Shown: positions 1 through 6,377 of the stretch, one piece after another
How positions within the stretch are numbered: the stretch's first letter is position 1
How the letters are laid out: each line of letters opens with the position of its first letter
From: Candidatus Rifleibacteriota bacterium
Lineage (GTDB): Bacteria; Riflebacteria; Ozemobacteria; Ozemobacterales; Ozemobacteraceae
DNA: 6,377 nt
Assembly: GCA_022704885.1 (NCBI GenBank)
Contig: JAKJFO010000231.1
Span: forward strand, 1-6,377
Direction of reading: 5' to 3'
Made by a program: the position numbers and the translations under genes
Notes under the pieces: model-generated
The model's database searches: none
What the model was told of the DNA's origin: nothing
The model's input: only the letters and a program-made list of their open reading frames with translations

Positions 1-2543
1 GCAATTACCGACCCCGAGGCCAGTCCGACACCGGCTGATAACCCGGAAAAAACTGGAAGCTCGCGTTTCAGCTGCGATACTCTCTCTTGAATCTTCAGGG
101 CGGCCAGCAGCGCCTGACGCGCTGCACCTGCAGCGGCAGCATGCTTAAAAGCAGCCATAGCAGTATCACCAATGTATTTGTCGATATCGCCGCCATATTC
201 TTTAACCGAAGTCTCGCAGATTTCGAGAAAACTGCTCATCAGCCCCATTGATTCTTCAGGAGACAACTGGTCTTCCAGTGCAGAAAAATCTCGAATGCCG
301 GCAAACAGCACGGTGACCTCTGCACGTTCAGCTACTATCTTCTGCTCAGCCGCCGCATGCTCGAACAGGTCGGCACGCAGATAATCACGCATTGCCGCCT
401 TTTCCCGCAACCCGGCGATCATCTGTCCGAAATTATTGCTAAGAACGCTGATTTCGTCATTGAGGGCACCGCTGAATGTCTCTCCAGAATAATCTCCAGT
501 CTCAACCCTGGCCGCCATGGCTGACAGCTTAAGCAACGGCCTGAGAAAATATCCTGAGAAAAAATTAACCACCAGCATTGCAATCAATATCGCAGAAATA
601 GTGGTGACCGCGAGCGTCATGAGCTGTTCTAACCGAGGATTAAGGCCGGAAAAGCCAATCTTTTTAACAGCCATACCGACTCCGGCAAGGTCTTTAAGCG
701 GGCGGGTATACACGAGATACTGACGACCACTCCATTCGTGCACAAAATGAAAAGAATCGCCAGTTACCAGAGAAGCATTCATAATGCTTTGCAACCTGGC
801 CGAAGCCGGAAGACGATTCACTTTGCTTCGAGATCCGGCAGAAAGATAAAGCCGGCTCAACGAACCTGGCGGGTCTTTCTTTACTCGTCGCAGAAAGCCG
901 TGCTGCATGGCCCGGTTGTTGAACCCGATATTAAGACAGGCTTTTACTGTGCCAGAGCGGTCAGTGACATAACTGACGAAGCTGCTGAACGAGGTGCCAC
1001 CGAGATCGAACCGCCTTATGCGGTTGTGAAAATCGGTGTGCGCAAAAGCGCTTCTGGCCAGATCGTCTGTTCTTGAACCGCGCACCGGCGATGGAAATGT
1101 CCTGTCGATAACATCAAGTGCAAAACCCATTTCTTTGAGATTGTTGCGGGTCAGAGATACCAGATAATTGTTGCGCTGGCGAATTGTATCTGCTGGCAGA
1201 TCAGAAGCCACCCATGATCTTCCGTCGGGCATTATCAGAATGACCACTTCACAGCCGCTGCTTTTCAGGTCTTCATATATTTCCCGTGTTTTCTGCTGTG
1301 AAAGTTCACTATCGACAACCTTCGCCACTGTTTCGCTCTTTAGATACAGCTCAAGATTGCTTGTCTGAAAGGCTACCGACTCTTCTACCTCGTAAAGCTT
1401 CTTTTCAAGCTGGCTGAATTCTTCTTTCTGCATTTCCAGGCTTATTCTGGCCGTATTTATCGCACTGGTTACACTACCGATAAGCAACGGAAGAACAATA
1501 ATAACAACGGTCGTCAGATTGAACCTTGCCTTGAGCGACCAGTTCCAGGTTTCGACCGGCAACCGCAGGAACGGCAGTAAAAGACAGACCAGACCGGGAA
1601 GCCAGACCAGCACACCAGCCAGATCTAGAATCCCTTCGAGTAACAGATCTTCTGTCTTCAGGGGCAAACCCGTCACCAGCAACATGTCAGGGTTGGCGAA
1701 ATGACGATCCGAGTAATAAAAGATTCCATCACGAATCTGGTAGGCAATGCCACGCGCATGTTCTGCTGCAAAACCATGCAGCTGATTTTCATCGATAGTC
1801 GAATTTTCTACCATGTGATCGCGACTCAAAATATAAGCGCCGGCGATCTCGCCACGATCCCCCGCATGCCGCAGTGCACGCTCTTCCAACCAGAATCGCC
1901 GGGCATGGCTGGTAGGAACGAGAACCAGCATATAACCTGCAAGATGAGAATTGTCAGCGCCAAGACGAAGCAGCCCGAGATAGTTACGCGCGCTTTTGAA
2001 CATTATCAGCTGGCATTCGAATTTGAGCGAGGAAAAGTAATCGGCCGCCAGAAAATCGCTGATGTTAGACTTTACAAAACCATCGGCAATTTTTTGGTCA
2101 AGCGCGCTCGCGCGGTCGCTGTCTGCTACGGTTTTTACGAATGCCTGCCATGCCCGTTTCTGCTCGGGCTCAGCCAGGCCCTGCGGCGTAACAATTTCGA
2201 AATCTCGTGAAAACCAGATAACTACCGATCTGGCAGGAAAGCTTCGCAAAAATGCTTCTGTCAGACGGGCCGTGTTTTGCGGTAAAAGGGGTCGAGAGCC
2301 AAGATATTTGTCGGCACGGCTGCGAAAACTTTCCAGCGCCTGCTGAATTACCTTCGTTTCGACCATCTGGCTCTGCAGTTCAGCCATGATGACCTTGGCA
2401 TCATTCAGATTGCTGTCGATAGTACTCTGCTGCAGTTCGCTTTTATACTGATCCAGAATCATGAACATAAGCGCGGCGGTCATCAGCAAAATGGCGGCAA
2501 TAATCGACGCCTGCCTGAAAATACCGGGCTGACCAGCTTTCAT
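1..2543 (-). CDS. Membrane-bound class III adenylate/guanylate cyclase with two extracytoplasmic regions and HAMP (3' end outside window)
   Basis: I translated this frame codon by codon. It is open from ATG 2543-2541 to the left window edge (847 codons, no stop), so the C-terminus is missing. Likely role: signal-controlled synthesis of a cyclic nucleotide at the inner membrane. Layout by residue: TM1 about 10-31; first extracytoplasmic region about 32-305; TM2 about 308-328; a short cytoplasmic loop; TM3 about 342-364; a charged coiled-coil-like stretch about 370-395 opening a second extracytoplasmic region to about 640, possibly Cache-like; TM4 about 642-667; HAMP about 668-720 with the typical NDEISVL box (D696); cyclase domain from about 740. 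In that domain VTVLFAGIRDFS (743-754) is the first metal motif and DKYIGDTAMAAF (788-799) the second. K789 matches the adenine-contacting lysine of adenylate cyclases and D793 is the second metal ligand. G749 replaces the first metal aspartate, exactly 44 residues before D793 as in the family. VGLASGSVIA ends the visible part; the transition-state Asn/Arg would lie beyond it. The start follows a weak AGGCGAGTGAG ribosome site, with an in-frame TAA 33 bases upstream of the ATG. The family call is firm; activity is uncertain. Confidence 0.93.
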   Translation of the reverse strand, partial: MKAGQPGIFRQASIIAAILLMTAALMFMILDQYKSELQQSTIDSNLNDAKVIMAELQSQMVETKVIQQALESFRSRADKYLGSRPLLPQNTARLTEAFLRSFPARSVVIWFSRDFEIVTPQGLAEPEQKRAWQAFVKTVADSDRASALDQKIADGFVKSNISDFLAADYFSSLKFECQLIMFKSARNYLGLLRLGADNSHLAGYMLVLVPTSHARRFWLEERALRHAGDRGEIAGAYILSRDHMVENSTIDENQLHGFAAEHARGIAYQIRDGIFYYSDRHFANPDMLLVTGLPLKTEDLLLEGILDLAGVLVWLPGLVCLLLPFLRLPVETWNWSLKARFNLTTVVIIVLPLLIGSVTSAINTARISLEMQKEEFSQLEKKLYEVEESVAFQTSNLELYLKSETVAKVVDSELSQQKTREIYEDLKSSGCEVVILIMPDGRSWVASDLPADTIRQRNNYLVSLTRNNLKEMGFALDVIDRTFPSPVRGSRTDDLARSAFAHTDFHNRIRRFDLGGTSFSSFVSYVTDRSGTVKACLNIGFNNRAMQHGFLRRVKKDPPGSLSRLYLSAGSRSKVNRLPASARLQSIMNASLVTGDSFHFVHEWSGRQYLVYTRPLKDLAGVGMAVKKIGFSGLNPRLEQLMTLAVTTISAILIAMLVVNFFSGYFLRPLLKLSAMAARVETGDYSGETFSGALNDEISVLSNNFGQMIAGLREKAAMRDYLRADLFEHAAAEQKIVAERAEVTVLFAGIRDFSALEDQLSPEESMGLMSSFLEICETSVKEYGGDIDKYIGDTAMAAFKHAAAAGAARQALLAALKIQERVSQLKRELPVFSGLSAGVGLASGSVI

Positions 2544-2585
2544 ATTCTCACTCGCCTGATCTCTGTACAAAATTTAACATAGAGA

Positions 2586-2614
2586 TAAACTTTACCAGAA
2601 AAATTCGGTATAAT
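2586..2614 (+). promoter_or_regulatory. Candidate sigma-70-type promoter for the 827-residue exported protein gene
   Basis: The -10 box is a perfect TATAAT at 2609-2614. The best -35 is TAACT-like, TAAACT at 2586-2591 with 17-bp spacing, matching TTGACA at only 3 of 6 positions. Transcription would start near 2621, giving a leader of about 45 bases before ATG 2666. The weak -35 may mean activator dependence. The -10 overlaps the left arm of the inverted repeat, so a protein bound there would directly compete with RNA polymerase. Confidence 0.45.
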
Positions 2615-2632
2615 TAACGTTTAGATTATACC
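2607..2632. repeat. Perfect 8-bp inverted repeat in the divergent promoter region
   Basis: GGTATAAT (2607-2614) and its exact reverse complement ATTATACC (2625-2632) flank a 10-base spacer, TAACGTTTAG. The arm centres are about 18 bp apart, so the arms fall on nearly the same helix face after less than two turns, a geometry seen in dimeric-regulator operators. Each arm contains TATAAT reading in the opposite direction. The repeat is A+T-rich, has no U-tract context and lies between two divergent starts, so a terminator is unlikely. Whether a protein binds it, or whether it is simply two -10 boxes sharing a GG prefix, cannot be told from one sequence. Confidence 0.6.
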
Positions 2633-2652
2633 CTAATTGCTTACAAGATGAA
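2625..2652 (-). promoter_or_regulatory. Candidate opposed promoter for the cyclase gene
   Basis: On the minus strand TATAAT occupies 2630-2625, in the right arm of the inverted repeat. A poor -35, TTCATC (2652-2647, 16-bp spacer, 3 of 6 matches), overlaps the region just upstream of the plus-strand start. Transcription would start near 2618 and run left into the cyclase, leaving a leader of about 75 bases. Together with the plus-strand candidate this makes two face-to-face promoters whose start points nearly coincide. The -10 match is clear but the -35 is not; another minus promoter nearer the gene (for example around TATGTT, 2581-2576) is possible. Confidence 0.3.
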
Positions 2653-2654
2653 TC

Positions 2655-2659
2655 AGGAG
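2655..2659 (+). promoter_or_regulatory. Shine-Dalgarno site that decides the start of the exported protein
   Basis: AGGAG lies six bases upstream of ATG 2666, near-ideal spacing. An earlier in-frame ATG at 2648 has no purine-rich site before it and would place AGGAG inside the coding region, so 2666 is preferred. Confidence 0.8.
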
Positions 2660-2665
2660 AAGTTT

Positions 2666-5149
2666 ATGACATTCAAAACCTTTCGGAGAAACCTCTTTCA
2701 TCGTATCGTCGGCCTGATATTGATGCTTGTTATTCTCGGTACCAGCCCGGGAATTTTCGACGCCATAAATCTCCATGCCGTTCATGCGGCCACAGCTCCG
2801 GCCGCTGCAGCTCCATTCAATGAAAATGAAGTAAAACTCGATGCTGACGACCCGCTCGCAGTTTCCACCTCGAATGCCGGCGCACAGAAGACAGTAATCG
2901 AACTCGACTCCGAAAAGGTCGACCAGCTCAATGCCGAAGAAGAAGCCGAAAAGAAAAAGCAGATGAGCAAGTTCGAAGAGATCGCCTGGTCGATCGGTAA
3001 AGCTCTGCTGCCGACGCTTGCGGTCATGGCTTTTTCTGCCGCGGCTGTCTGCCCTCTTGCATGGGTAGTAGTTGGCGCTGTTGCCATCGGTGCGGCGACT
3101 TCAGGCATATTGACCTTCGCCTACGAGAACAGAAAAAATCAGTTCCGCTCAGAATCCGAAAAGAAATCGCAGGATAAAATCTGGCGCGAAGTTTCGATTC
3201 AGGCCGCCATCAGCGGGGTCATGGCACCGTTCAATATGTTAACAGCAGGCATGGTGCAGGCGGTTGGCCCACTGACCATGAAAACCATAGTACAAACAGC
3301 AGCCAAAGCCGGCGCCGTCAGTTTCCTTGGCAGCACGGTCTCGAACGTCACTAAAGGTGCCGTTACCAATCTCTGGTATAACCACTACTACAACTATGAT
3401 GAGCGTGAAAAAGAGCTGAAATCAACCATAGCCGGCCTCGAAGCAAAAACGACCAGAACCGAAGCAGAAGACCAGCAGCTGGCAGCAGCTCTGAAAGAGC
3501 TCGACACCATCACCAAAGAAAAATATACGATCGACAACTTCCGCAAAGACGAGAAAAAGGCATTAGTCTCAGCAGGCATCTCAGGCGTTCTCGGGGGCAT
3601 TGCCGGGCGCTATGCCGCCGAAACCGACTGGGCCAAGACCGCTTCCAGCAAAATCTTCGGTTCGGTTTCACAAGCCAACATGATTTCGAATGCGGTGGTC
3701 AGCAACCCGTTCGCTTTTGCCGCCGGCGCAGCCAATGCAGCCGTCGACAAGAAAGAAATACTCAACCAGATCGAATACAACCGCATGCAGCAGGTCAAAT
3801 ACGAAAAAGACTCAGCTGCCTGGCAGTATTACGAGAACAAAATAGCCGATCTCGAAGAGGCATACAAAAGCATCAGCCTTTCCGAAGCGGGCAAACAGGC
3901 TTTGATCAATAACGCCGCCATGCAGGCTGCGATTGTCGGAACTTCTGTCGCCAAAACCCGCATCTGGGATCTCCCGTCACAAAAACGCGCCAAGGTGCAG
4001 CAGGCTTACGAAGAAGAGAGCGCCGAATGGAAAAAGGCCAACGAAGTCCGTCAGGAACTCGAACTCATGAAATATCGCCGGCCGGTCGCCTCAGACTATG
4101 CGACAAAGGCTGAGTATTCCAAGGCTCTGCGCGAATATGTCGGCGAACTCAACTCTTTACGCAACGATTACAACAAGGCCAAGATCGAAGCTACGGCGGC
4201 CCAGAGCAGCACGGCAGGGCAGGCGCGCATGAAAGAAATTGAGCAACAGGTATCGGCCACCATCGAACACAATCGTCAGGCTGAACTGGCAAGAGCTCTC
4301 GGATATGAGGCTTATGTAGACTTCAAAATGAAAGAACTGGCTAAAGACCCGCTCAATGCCGATCTTTCTCCGGGCGGGCTACGCCAAAAAGCTGAATACG
4401 CCGTTCTTGACGGCTACAACACCGCTGCCAAAGACAGCGCAATCAAGCTGGCACAGATGGAAGAAAAACTCGAGCGCCAGAACATGAACCTTGTCGGTAA
4501 AATCGAAAAAGGCGAAGACGGCAAGCATTACGTAGTTGTAACCGATGACAACGGCAATATGGTTATGCGCAAGCCATACCAGAGCGGTGAGGGCGCCAGT
4601 CTGGTCTCACGCATCAAAGGCGGATCTCCAGCAGAAATGAAAGAAGCTGAAATTAACAACGTGGTAAGACAGGCTTACAGCCAGTCTGCCATGGTCAAGC
4701 CGACTTCGTTCAGAAACGAATTTGTCAGCATGCGCGTCAATCAGATGCGGGCAGAGGGCATGACAGAACAGCAGATCGATGCACAGCTCAGCGGCATAGT
4801 TGATGAAGCCAACAGCAAAATGCTCTCGACTTATGGTGGCTGGCAGAATGTCGCCAAGGCTGAAATTCTGGCCGAGGGTCTCGCCCGCGCCAAATACGAA
4901 GACGGGGCCGCTCCCAACCTCAACAAAATTCTCGATTTTCTTAAACGCGGTCTCTCTGATAAAACGGTTGCAACGGTGCAGAGCCAGATTACAAGCGGCA
5001 TAACCGGAGTGGTTCCCAAAGCCATCGTCAAAGCTGATCCGCTCGCTCCAATTTTCAACACTGAGGAACGCGAAGAAGAAGCACTCAGACGCATCACCGA
5101 CAAGGCCATGCGCGATTATTACCTGCGATATAACGAAGGCCAGCGCTGA
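2666..5149 (+). CDS. Large exported alpha-helical protein with Gly/Ala-rich hydrophobic segments, function unknown
   Basis: The gene encodes 827 residues from ATG 2666 to TGA 5147-5149; an in-frame ATG at 2648 would add six. I do not recognise a family. The N-terminus has a basic stretch (FRRNLFHR, 6-13), a hydrophobic core (IVGLILMLVILG, 14-25) and a possible signal-peptidase site at AVHA-A near residue 41. The core-to-cleavage gap is long, so a retained membrane anchor is possible. An acidic/lysine-rich stretch follows (about 50-105). Then come a 40-residue hydrophobic segment or hairpin (113-152, with the only cysteine, C129), a moderately hydrophobic segment (176-236), a charged helix (245-298), a glycine-zipper-like run AGISGVLGGIAG (303-314), an Ala-rich segment (340-360), and another Ala-rich segment (409-429) inside charged, coiled-coil-like sequence. 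Residues 430-610 are strongly charged helix. A short beta-like patch around 611-639 precedes further helix to the C-terminus, which ends in RYNEGQR. No catalytic motif, lipobox or sorting signal is visible. Alternation of hydrophobic and charged blocks resembles pore, translocation or membrane-scaffold proteins only in general character. It is divergent from the cyclase and is followed by a terminator, so it is probably monocistronic. Confidence 0.88.
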   Translation: MTFKTFRRNLFHRIVGLILMLVILGTSPGIFDAINLHAVHAATAPAAAAPFNENEVKLDADDPLAVSTSNAGAQKTVIELDSEKVDQLNAEEEAEKKKQMSKFEEIAWSIGKALLPTLAVMAFSAAAVCPLAWVVVGAVAIGAATSGILTFAYENRKNQFRSESEKKSQDKIWREVSIQAAISGVMAPFNMLTAGMVQAVGPLTMKTIVQTAAKAGAVSFLGSTVSNVTKGAVTNLWYNHYYNYDEREKELKSTIAGLEAKTTRTEAEDQQLAAALKELDTITKEKYTIDNFRKDEKKALVSAGISGVLGGIAGRYAAETDWAKTASSKIFGSVSQANMISNAVVSNPFAFAAGAANAAVDKKEILNQIEYNRMQQVKYEKDSAAWQYYENKIADLEEAYKSISLSEAGKQALINNAAMQAAIVGTSVAKTRIWDLPSQKRAKVQQAYEEESAEWKKANEVRQELELMKYRRPVASDYATKAEYSKALREYVGELNSLRNDYNKAKIEATAAQSSTAGQARMKEIEQQVSATIEHNRQAELARALGYEAYVDFKMKELAKDPLNADLSPGGLRQKAEYAVLDGYNTAAKDSAIKLAQMEEKLERQNMNLVGKIEKGEDGKHYVVVTDDNGNMVMRKPYQSGEGASLVSRIKGGSPAEMKEAEINNVVRQAYSQSAMVKPTSFRNEFVSMRVNQMRAEGMTEQQIDAQLSGIVDEANSKMLSTYGGWQNVAKAEILAEGLARAKYEDGAAPNLNKILDFLKRGLSDKTVATVQSQITSGITGVVPKAIVKADPLAPIFNTEEREEEALRRITDKAMRDYYLRYNEGQR

Positions 5150-5161
5150 TACGCCACTGAA

Positions 5162-5201
5162 AAACCAGCTCAGCCATCTAAGGTTGAGCTGGTTTCATTT
5201 T
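5162..5201 (+). terminator. Rho-independent terminator after the exported protein gene
   Basis: A 14-bp stem forms between 5162-5175 (AAACCAGCTCAGCC) and 5182-5195 (GGTTGAGCTGGTTT), with one G-U pair and a six-base loop ATCTAA. The descending arm ends in TTT and is followed by CATTTTAG, an interrupted T-rich tract. It starts 13 bases after the stop codon. On the opposite strand the stem is followed by a T-run as well (five A's at 5160-5164), so it may also stop antisense transcripts. It separates the exported protein gene from the flippase-like gene. Confidence 0.88.
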
Positions 5202-5225
5202 AGAACGGCTTTAAAAACAGTGCTC

Positions 5226-5254
5226 TTGCCAAATGAAGTGGTCTGTGAAAAAAT
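5226..5254 (+). promoter_or_regulatory. Weak candidate promoter for the flippase-like gene
   Basis: TTGCCA (5226-5231) is a 5 of 6 match to the -35 consensus. At 17-bp spacing it is followed by AAAAAT (5249-5254), 4 of 6 matches to TATAAT. Initiation would fall near 5261, at the GTG start codon itself. A new promoter is expected here because a strong terminator lies just upstream, but the boxes are imperfect and short A-rich matches arise by chance. Confidence 0.25.
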
Positions 5255-5260
5255 AGCCGG

Positions 5261-6301
5261 GTGGCAAATACATTTTCGATCAGCACGATAATCTGGAGGC
5301 TTGCTCTCTGGCTCTGCGTTGCACTGGTTTTATTCATAACCGCAGCAGCGCTGCTGACCGATTACCAGAAAGTCATCGCTCTGGTCACCGCCGTCTCTCC
5401 AGGTTATCTGATCGCCATCATCACAGCGGTTCTTTTCAATTATGCCCTGCGCTTCATCAAATGGAACTGGTTTCTCGGCATACTTGGCATAAAGGTGCCT
5501 CTCAAGCTGAATCTGTGGATATTCTTTTCAGCGTTCACCATGGTTCTCAGCCCGGCAAAGCTTGGCGAACTGGTTAAATCCTTTCTGCTCAAATCACGCC
5601 TTGGCGTTTCTGTTGCCAGAACAGCGCCGGTGGTAGTCGCCGAACGACTTACCGATCTGCTCGGCCTGCTGATTCTCTGCGCCATCGGGTTTTCTCAGTT
5701 CGCTTTTGGTGGCAGAACTCTGGCGCTGGTAGCCATGTTAATGACCGTAGGAATACTGGCTGTCACCAGGCCTGCCTTCTGGGGAATGCTCGAACGGCTG
5801 CTCAGCGGCAAAACCCGCCTGGCCAGATTGCGCGAGTCGATAAAGGCTATGCAGCAGAGCACCAGCGACCTGCTCTCACTCAAATCGCTTGCTTTTTCCG
5901 TTCCCTTGAGCGCTCTGTCATGGGGTGGCGAAGGCGTGGCACTTTACCTGATTTTTAAATCAATGGGCTTTGAGCTTCAGAATCTTCTGGCGATATCGCT
6001 GTTTGCCCACGCCTTTTCATCGATAGCCGGCGCCGTTTCATTTCTGCCTGGCGGTCTGCTCGTTGCCGAAGGAAGCATGGGGGCCTTTTTTGTCTACGCC
6101 GGCGTGCCTGATGCCGCAGCTGTTTCAGCGACCTTTTTGATAAGAGCAGTGACTCTCTGGTTTGCGGTATTGCTGGGCACTATCATATTCATGCTGGGTT
6201 ATAACCAGAGGGACCTCCAGACTCTGCAGCACAAAGCCGAAGTCGATTCAGAAACAGCTTCTATACAAACTTCAAAAGAAAGCGCAGACGAACCTGCCTG
6301 A
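5261..6301 (+). CDS. PF03706-type integral membrane protein (LPG synthase TM / UPF0104 flippase-like)
   Basis: The 346-residue product is almost entirely hydrophobic, with about eight membrane segments (for example 11-31, 42-64, 78-96, 131-150, 152-172, 208-236, 242-264 and 291-318) and a polar C-terminal tail of about 30 residues. Family hallmarks are visible: SPAKLGELVKSFLL (97-110, with K100, G102, E103, K106), AERLTD (127-132, with E128, R129, D132) and the late LPGGLLVAEGSMG motif (262-274, with P263, G264, G265, E270). This fold is the membrane half of MprF-type lysylphosphatidylglycerol synthases and also occurs as stand-alone proteins. Known or proposed roles are lipid or lipid-linked-intermediate translocation, but the substrate here cannot be deduced. 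No aminoacyl-transferase domain is fused, so it is not a full MprF. Length is typical of stand-alone members. The GTG start is the first possible one after an in-frame TGA at 5246, no good Shine-Dalgarno site precedes it, and the next in-frame ATG is far inside the fold. It is probably co-transcribed with the next gene. Confidence 0.9.
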   Translation: MANTFSISTIIWRLALWLCVALVLFITAAALLTDYQKVIALVTAVSPGYLIAIITAVLFNYALRFIKWNWFLGILGIKVPLKLNLWIFFSAFTMVLSPAKLGELVKSFLLKSRLGVSVARTAPVVVAERLTDLLGLLILCAIGFSQFAFGGRTLALVAMLMTVGILAVTRPAFWGMLERLLSGKTRLARLRESIKAMQQSTSDLLSLKSLAFSVPLSALSWGGEGVALYLIFKSMGFELQNLLAISLFAHAFSSIAGAVSFLPGGLLVAEGSMGAFFVYAGVPDAAAVSATFLIRAVTLWFAVLLGTIIFMLGYNQRDLQTLQHKAEVDSETASIQTSKESADEPA

Positions 6302-6308
6302 ACAAACC

Positions 6309-6377
6309 ATGGAAAAAATTGACCTGAGAATTGTAAAAATACTCGATGACTACAAAAATGGCAGAATTACAGCCAGC
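6309..6377 (+). CDS. Start of an unidentified gene (3' end outside window)
   Basis: ATG 6309 opens a frame with no stop for the remaining 23 codons. It begins MEKIDLRIVKILDDYKNG and continues RITAS at the edge. It starts seven bases after the flippase-like stop, which suggests one transcript, although no clear Shine-Dalgarno sequence is visible. The pattern of a hydrophobic/charged helix followed by an N/K-G-R/K-I-T-x-x turn resembles short N-terminal helical modules found in several unrelated families (for example LarB-like proteins, or small regulators with a GKIS/T-x-EEA turn). Too little is present to name it. Confidence 0.55.
   Translation, partial: MEKIDLRIVKILDDYKNGRITAS

Noticed and set aside
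172..2346. Several plus-strand open frames of 60-170 codons, the longest at 1701-2210.
   Set aside because: All lie antisense to the continuous cyclase frame, have Arg/Ser-rich or otherwise unnatural composition, and lack convincing ribosome sites. They are shadows.
2607..2632. cAMP-receptor-protein (CRP) operator, suggested by the neighbouring cyclase.
   Set aside because: The repeat GGTATAAT-N10-ATTATACC does not resemble TGTGA-N6-TCACA, and no such site is seen elsewhere in the gap.
2648..2665. Upstream ATG at 2648 as the start of the exported protein.
   Set aside because: It lacks a ribosome site, whereas ATG 2666 has AGGAG at six-base spacing and gives a cleaner signal-peptide N-terminus.
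2782..5109. Minus-strand open frames of 60-110 codons inside the exported protein gene, and a plus-strand frame at 4800-5003.
   Set aside because: They overlap a well-supported long gene, have Ser/Ala-rich shadow composition, and have no starts or context of their own.
2666..5149. Phage tape-measure protein or polymorphic toxin, suggested by length, helices and hydrophobic blocks.
   Set aside because: It has an N-terminal export signal, no phage, PAAR, RHS or immunity neighbours, and no recognisable toxin domain at the C-terminus.
5440..5883. Two short minus-strand frames inside the flippase-like gene.
   Set aside because: The plus-strand product carries clear family motifs across this span, so these are antisense shadows.
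5261..6301. Complete MprF lysylphosphatidylglycerol synthase.
   Set aside because: Only the membrane domain is present; the C-terminal aminoacyl-transferase domain is absent and the gene ends in a short polar tail.

Overview
The window has a compact bacterial layout at roughly 50% G+C: one divergent gene pair, then a terminator and a probable two-gene operon. I see no rRNA, tRNA, CRISPR array, insertion sequence or phage signature. An N-terminal export signal and a multi-domain membrane class III cyclase with a HAMP linker suggest a diderm, environmentally responsive bacterium. I cannot place it taxonomically from the sequence; a deep-branching lineage or a deltaproteobacterium-like group would fit, but that is a guess.

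Region 1 (1-2543, minus strand) is a single open frame that leaves the window at its left edge. It encodes at least 847 residues: two successive predicted extracytoplasmic regions, each bounded by membrane helices, then a HAMP linker and a class III adenylate/guanylate cyclase catalytic domain. The adenine-type lysine and the second metal aspartate are present. The first metal aspartate is replaced by glycine, and an aspartate sits three residues later, so the canonical D and G look exchanged.

Region 2 (2544-2665) is the divergent intergenic segment. It carries a perfect 8-bp inverted repeat, GGTATAAT-N10-ATTATACC. Each arm contains a consensus TATAAT, one on each strand, so it could be a pair of overlapping opposed promoters or an operator.

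Region 3 (2666-5149, plus strand) encodes an 827-residue exported or membrane-anchored protein that I do not recognise. Its N-terminal half alternates Gly/Ala-rich hydrophobic segments with highly charged helical stretches, and its C-terminal half is mostly charged helix. A strong stem-loop terminator follows the stop codon.

Region 4 (5261-6377, plus strand) begins with a PF03706-type membrane protein (lysylphosphatidylglycerol synthase TM / UPF0104 flippase-like fold). Seven bases after its stop starts the first 23 codons of another gene, which leaves the window at the right edge.

Functional links are inferential. The cyclase and the exported protein share a control region and could be co-regulated. 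The flippase-like gene is separated from them by the terminator and is probably an independent transcription unit.
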